DNA of 64,000 nt, from NCBI GenBank assembly GCA_002335605.1, contig BEDY01000004.1, positions 186,001 to 250,000 on the forward strand, in the 5' to 3' direction. Below are positions 59,199 to 64,000 of the stretch, in pieces. Within the stretch, counting starts at the first letter, position 1, and every line of letters starts with the position of its first letter. The notes beneath the pieces are model-generated. The model was not told the DNA's origin and ran no database searches. It saw nothing but the letters and a program-made list of their open reading frames with translations. The DNA comes from Prillingera fragicola (lineage: Eukaryota; Basidiomycota; Tremellomycetes; Trichosporonales; Trichosporonaceae). Both the position numbers and the translations under genes were made by a program.

Positions 59199-62100
59199 AG
59201 GGGTAGACATGCATCGAGTTAGATAACTGGCTGCGCAGAACGCCAAAGGAGCTAGTGACCATTCGTTGCCTAGGCTAAGTTGCGGAGGGCTGGACGTTCC
59301 TGGCAAAACCTAATTCTACGCCATGTGAAGCCTATCACCGAGTAACGATTCCAACTCAATTGCCGACCTCAACCTCACTCCTGCGCTCTGTAAAGTGTAT
59401 CATATGCGTGCAAGAGGAGACGTATGATTTTCAGAGGACCGTGATTGGCAGCTGTTTAGGAAATTCGTGAGTGGCTGCCATTCGGGAACTGATGGAGATC
59501 AAGGCATTTGAAGACGGCCGTCGTTCCTCTCAGCTTGCAGCTCTTTACACAGTCAAACAGACTTATAGGAGCTGAAATATGTTCGATGAAAGAGCAACCT
59601 ACAAATCAGCTTTATGCACTCCCACTAAACCCGATTTTGGACGTTTATCCTGGCGAACGAAACGAGGCGGCCAACGCAGGAAGCTCGTCTGTACCAAGGC
59701 GCCAAGCCCTGTTACATATACGTCCACAGACCTCATTCAAGTTGCGGATTTTGACCCACTCAAGCGTGTGAGGGGGGTAAACCTCTGCAGAAAAATTCTG
59801 CGGCCAGGAATGGGTCAGTAGAACGCACCCCAGCTCGATAAGAAGCTACATCCAACTGGAATTGCAGGTGCGACACATATCCCGTGCATTTTAGGGCTCT
59901 CCGGCCTTTTGAACCACTCTTGAACTCTTGACAGTCCAAATTACACTTAGAAAGCCGCTTGTTTGGACTTGGACCCCAGAGACTCTAGCTGGTATCGAGT
60001 GTACGAAGGTGAAACACCGACCGCCGAAGAGGCGGCGTCGCTTGGTGCGCCGTACCAGGCCTTCCTCATCGAGCGGGGGAGAGAACAAATTCATGGGGCT
60101 CACCTTCAGATGTATCTGTCTAAACCTGTGATCTCTCGTCGAGGCTTAGTGACCGCCTACTGTTCCGTTTCAGCGATGACAAGCAGGTGGCGTTTGCGCG
60201 GGTAGCTTCTGTTGTCTTACTTGAACCCTGCAGAGAGACATTGTGAGCGTCATTCAGCCCAAGCACTCATCTCAGACATACCCCCCTGTGCAAGTTACAT
60301 TTTTCGTTGACGCGATGCTGTGGAAGGCGAGGACCAGGTTGCGAAACAACGCTCACCGGTAGCCTGTGGCCAGCGGATTGTCTCCGCCGTAAAAAACCTG
60401 ATGCTGCTGCAACAGCTGTACAGGCCGGTTTGCGCTGGTTGCGCTTCTCAAGTGTGATAGACTCTGCCACAATGCAATCTGAAAAGACTGTGATACTGTT
60501 TGTGTGTCCCAACAAGAGATGTGACGAGCATGCGCAACGCCAGCACTGTTGTGCTTTGTGCATCCATGTCTGTTGCCTGTCAGTGTGTGGGCAGCGGCCC
60601 TGACCCGGCGTACAGGCTGGGGTCGTGCCTGTGACCAAGAAGCTGGTGGTGTCTAGGCACGTGAACAATGTGCGGGTGAGGTGGGTGAGACATTGGCGAC
60701 GTTCAGCACACCTCCCGAGACACGGGAACTTTGGTGCCTTGACTATCACCCAGTCTCCCGGAACCCCTTCACCATGAGTTGACATCTACCTTTCGACAAC
60801 CAACAATGCTACCAAGACCACTTTGACACTTTGACACGGGGGTGACCTGTTCAGGAGCGTACAAGGATTGGAGTACGCTAGTGAAAGAAGGTACTTTGCA
60901 ACCATGGTTCTTGCCCTGTACCAGACACCAGAAGCCAGAAGGCCATAACTGTATGTTTTCCGTCGCTCATCGGCCTTCTGCAACCCAGTCTGTCAACGTA
61001 CACGGGTTTGCTGGCCAAATAATGCCCATAGGCAAACTGCATATCACCGCGATGTCGCCTCTGAGTTGCTGGGGGCAAGATGTTGCCTCTAAGGACGCGT
61101 CCCCTGCCATTAAAAAGGAGGCGGCGACTTTAGCAGGGCGGCATCGCGTGACCCAGTACCAGGACACGGCGGACAAGGCGGCAGCGTTGTAAAAGCAACC
61201 GTGGGCTCTGAGCGCGCACTACTGGTAACGGAGGATCCTATCCGAATTGGCCATTGGGTTGGATCTACTCTCAGTCTCCTTTAAATTGCACTGAAGGTAT
61301 CAGCCGGCCAGTATGTCGGTAAATTGGACACTATCGCACGATAGCTTTCGAGGTCTCGGGAACTCCCCAACGGGGACTGGCGGAAAGAGCGGAATGATAA
61401 CCCTCAGCGGAGGCGTTGGTTGGACTATCTGTGGACTGGGTGCTGGTCCACTTGCAGGACTCAACACTAGTAAGTCCCGCCTCCGATCGTCGGGTTCGTA
61501 GTCGTCGAGCCTGTATCGAGGGGCGCGAGTTGCAGTACGAGTCAAGGATCCAGAGGTCCTGTTAAGGCCGGCCAGGATATCAGGGGGGAAGGTTGACAGG
61601 TCCGTGCGACTGAACATTGGAGAAGAAGCGCATCCATAGCCAGTGTTGATATCGACCTTGAGCGCATGTAGTCCGATCATTTACCATTACCCCACAGACA
61701 CTCAAGTAGTGCTTCCAGGGCATTTCAAGACTCGCACCCTCTTGACAGGAGACGCTGAGTGTCCCGTGGATGGCCCCAGTCTGCGCGGCCACCATCGTGA
61801 GCAGTCTGGGATTTACGATGATCTCCTCTTTCACCATGCCTCGCACGAGGCTGATTTACCAGGGGAAGAGAGTCTTGCTTGTATTTATTGAGTGCATTGT
61901 CGCCAACAGTTCCTTGTCAAAGCTCCGTCAAACATGGAAATGATCACCCACGACCATTTAAATGATGACTTCACCACGATACAGAGCAACAGAGTTTAAG
62001 AACCACGTGCCGTGAACATGGTTTGGCCGGTGTCTGCAGAAATTCCCGCAGCAATTGATACCACTCTCAAAGCAGTTGCCTGCTCATCATACTCCAAAAG

Positions 62101-63379
62101 CCAATCGCCGAATCTTTCTCTGCACAGCAAAGTCAACTCCAAGATCGTTGCTAATCACGGCTGGCATGGCCGAAATGGTGCCCGAAAGTGGCGCACGCAG
62201 ATGGCCAGTCCGTCTTTCCGAATTGAGCAACCCCTTGCCCTTGCTACGCTTTTCTGTGCCTCGTTGCGTTCTGACCCCTACTGTTTTTGCACTATTCACC
62301 AGAACGGTGGAACAAAGGAAAGCAACAGGGCACAATGGCTGCACTGGCTCTGTCTGGCGCACAAAACGAGTGCATAAAACACGCATGTGCCTGCGCGTTG
62401 TGGACCTTGTGCGACCCTCGAGCTGGAGCTGGACAGCGATTGCCGCCCTCACAGGGCATGCATGTGTTTGTTCACCTTGTCACGCTCTTATTTCACGCTC
62501 TTATTCCAATCAGCAGCAGCCGCTACCAGTTAGGGCTAATCAACCAAGCCGGAAGGCTGGCCAAGAAACCCTGGTGGTTGACAAGCAAGGTCGGCTCTTG
62601 GTTGTTCTGCAGCCACACACCAACCTGTTCCTGCATATCACACACGCAGATCTTGGGTCACCGAAGCGGGGCAGATAGTCTGGACCTTGTGTCAGGATAT
62701 GCCATAGAACGGCATCCTGCAACAGGCTGTTCCTCTGCTTGCATGCCTATTCAAATCGCGAATAGGGGCCCCGACTGCAGAAACGTGCAACGTTAACTGG
62801 GTCCCAATGGTCCGCAGCTTACGGGATGCTTATGGCATAATCTCAGACCACTCTCAGGGGGGTGGATCGACAGGGTTTGGCGTGTTTTTTGGCCCAGATG
62901 ACGCACATGCATGCTTCGCTGGAGCCCCGTGGCTGGAACATATACTTTGCTGGAAAGGGTTGCGGTAGTGGTGGGCACAGCGCTGAAAACGAGTTCCAAG
63001 CCAGACAAAGACGCCAACAGTAGTCTGCTCAGGCAAGAATTGCTGTCGTTTCTGCGTCTCATCACACAAATGTTCCCATTATGATACATATGAGGTAGAT
63101 AGGTACAGCAGTTGTTGGCAAGTAATCAAGACCAGGAGACATTACAGCAGCCGGAGCCGAATTGCGTGAAAGCATCGACTCATGACTGTTCAACTTGGCG
63201 TAGTTGGCCGACTCATACCCAAAGGTGTGTGAACATGAGTGTTACTGGCGCCGAGACACAATGTGGCACCCTGTTAGCACGAGCGTGGCAGTTGCCCAAG
63301 AGAGCAAGACGAACGAATGCTCTCTGCGCCTCTTGTCGTGACCGAAAACTAGAATGTCTAGCAGCTGCTCAGGCATTGT
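59199..63379. other. 4.2 kb without a convincing gene between convergent genes
   Basis: HIS1 ends on the plus strand at 59198 and the velvet gene ends on the minus strand at 63380. No reading frame here combines codon bias, splice signals and a known domain. Candidates noted: a short Rep-like frame (59951-60205), a Pro/Arg-rich minus-strand frame (61300-61680), and a plus-strand frame of about 200 codons (62055-62678) overlapped by another. Composition is less GC-biased than the genes. It may hold decayed mobile DNA or non-coding transcripts. Confidence 0.55.
59951..60205 (+). pseudogene. Possible relic of a rolling-circle Rep-type (HUH) endonuclease
   Basis: Frame bounded by stops at 59948-59950 and ending at 60205. 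It contains ETPTAEEAASLGAPYQAFLI followed by ERGREQIHGAHLQMYL. The spacing of TxEE, then Y-x3-F-x-x-E-x-G, then HLQxYL resembles motif 2 of Rep proteins of CRESS-type DNA replicons, and stray Rep-like sequences are known in fungal genomes. No motif 1 with an Asn-Asn pair, no tyrosine motif 3 and no helicase P-loop can be found nearby. If real, it is a broken fragment. A chance match is quite possible. Confidence 0.22.
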
Positions 63380-64000
63380 CTAGTATTCCGTAGCAGATAG
63401 GCTGAACTGAACACCTTTGCCAGCAAAGTGTCGTGTCAACTCGGTCGCTTCCGGTGCGACATAGTCGGTCTCGGGGACGATGGTGAACGACTCTGTATAG
63501 CACGTATCCAAGGCAGGACCCCTGGGATGATCAACGGCTGCTGTTGGTACTGTAAACTCACCCTGTGATCCGCATAACATATGCTTTGAGTCGAAAGTGG
63601 CCCAAAATATTCAAGCTGACCTCGGGAAAGATGAAATAGACCCCTACATCTCCTCGCTCGTCCTCTAGGTCTTGTGGTGCCGCAATGCACGAGCCATATA
63701 ATGGATTGTGACGGCTTCCTTCTATTCTCACAATCTGTGCGTCGTCCCCGCCAGGTGTCTGGAGCGTAATATGGCATACCAAGAAGGGCAACTCGTCGTA
63801 ACTTGGATTGTCAGCTTCCTCGTGGCTACATTCTGTTTTGGCTCACGGCGTTATCAATTGATCGTCCTTGTCCCAACAGTCCAGCTGAATGATAAGAGGC
63901 GGGGCTATTGGCAAGCGTGATAGATGGGTGCGAAACGCTGCACCTCGTTCGGGGTGTTGAATGACGGTTATCCTATATGTCCTGTTTGTACTCAGCTACC
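63380..64000 (-). CDS. Velvet-domain transcriptional regulator (3' exons only)
   Basis: The gene continues beyond the right edge. Exons seen: 63972-63847, 63801-63562 and 63521-63380. Spliced, they give ITVIQHPERGAAFRTHLSRL, then PPLIIQLDCWDKDDQLIT, then HNPLYGSCIAAPQDLEDERG, then VGVYFIFPEVSLNILGHFRL, then CYTESFTIVPETDYVAPEAT, ending in a short C-terminus after ELTRHFAGKGVQFSL. The ITVxQxPxRAR-like start, the FxFPxxSxxxxGxFRLK core and the final Cys-T/S-E-x-F plus LxxxFAxQG-like motif define the velvet domain. Velvet proteins (VeA, VosA, VelB types) are DNA-binding regulators of development and secondary metabolism. Which subfamily cannot be decided from this part. The 46-nt and 40-nt introns keep frame. 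Confidence 0.85.
63973..64000 (-). other. 3' end of an intron of the velvet gene
   Basis: The minus-strand sequence ends CATATAG just before the first visible exon base at 63972, giving a plausible acceptor. The upstream exons and start codon are outside the window. Confidence 0.5.

Noticed and set aside
62055..62678. 207-codon plus-strand frame in the gap
   Set aside because: Overlapped by another frame of similar length, irregular composition, no domain or splice signals.

Overview
This is a nuclear chromosome segment from a basidiomycete fungus. Evidence: genes are densely packed on both strands; most are split by very short introns (about 36-60 nt, GTRNGY donors, CTRAY-type branch sites close to the YAG acceptor); third codon positions are GC-rich; the encoded families are fungal (fungal MET3 with an APS-kinase-like tail, EOS1, SLA1, ERJ5, a velvet regulator). 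Intron style and content suggest Tremellomycetes, possibly a Trichosporonales yeast, but I cannot name the species. I reconstructed splice junctions by eye from reading-frame continuity and family conservation. In every complete multi-exon model the exons sum to a multiple of three.

Layout, left to right. 0-13 kb: the 3' part of a zinc-finger FG nucleoporin; a SYG1/XPR1-type SPX-EXS phosphate exporter (-); a membrane-anchored LigB/DODA-type dioxygenase (-); a run of 37 G; a membrane RING-H2 E3 ligase (-); mitochondrial ribosomal protein mL60 (+); an uncharacterised protein (-). 13-24 kb: a 2 kb gene-free stretch with a UNCG hairpin; an MDR-family alkenal/LTB4 reductase (-) divergent from ATP sulfurylase MET3 (+) across a promoter with two CACGTG boxes; glycine-cleavage T protein GCV1 (-); a PSR1-like phosphatase (-). 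24-36 kb: SDA1 (-); an orphan Ser-rich protein (+); a four-helix MARVEL-like membrane protein (-); a secreted glyoxal oxidase (+); an RMD1/DUF155 membrane protein (-). 36-48.5 kb: SLA1 (+), SNF8/VPS22 (-), an EOS1-like ER protein (+), tRNA-Gly(GCC) (-), and an orphan single-pass membrane protein (+). 49-59 kb: ILV5 (-) divergent from RIB4 (+); CZIB/DUF866 (-) divergent from ERJ5 (+); a SAP-domain NuSAP-like protein (-) divergent from HIS1 (+). 59-64 kb: 4.2 kb without a convincing gene, containing one possible Rep-like relic, then the 3' exons of a velvet-domain regulator (-) that runs off the end.

The genes are mostly housekeeping and do not form one pathway cluster. Several are biosynthetic (MET3, GCV1, ILV5, RIB4, HIS1), and two of their promoters carry recognisable motifs: CACGTG pairs upstream of MET3 and a 15-bp palindrome containing a perfect Gcn4/AP-1 site between ILV5 and RIB4. 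Others serve the endomembrane system (SLA1 in endocytosis, SNF8 in ESCRT-II, EOS1, ERJ5, the RING ligase). No CRISPR array, intact transposon, rRNA or operon is present. The least explained parts are the 59.2-63.4 kb gap, the 13-15 kb gap and the orphan genes at 10.8, 27.5 and 46.7 kb.
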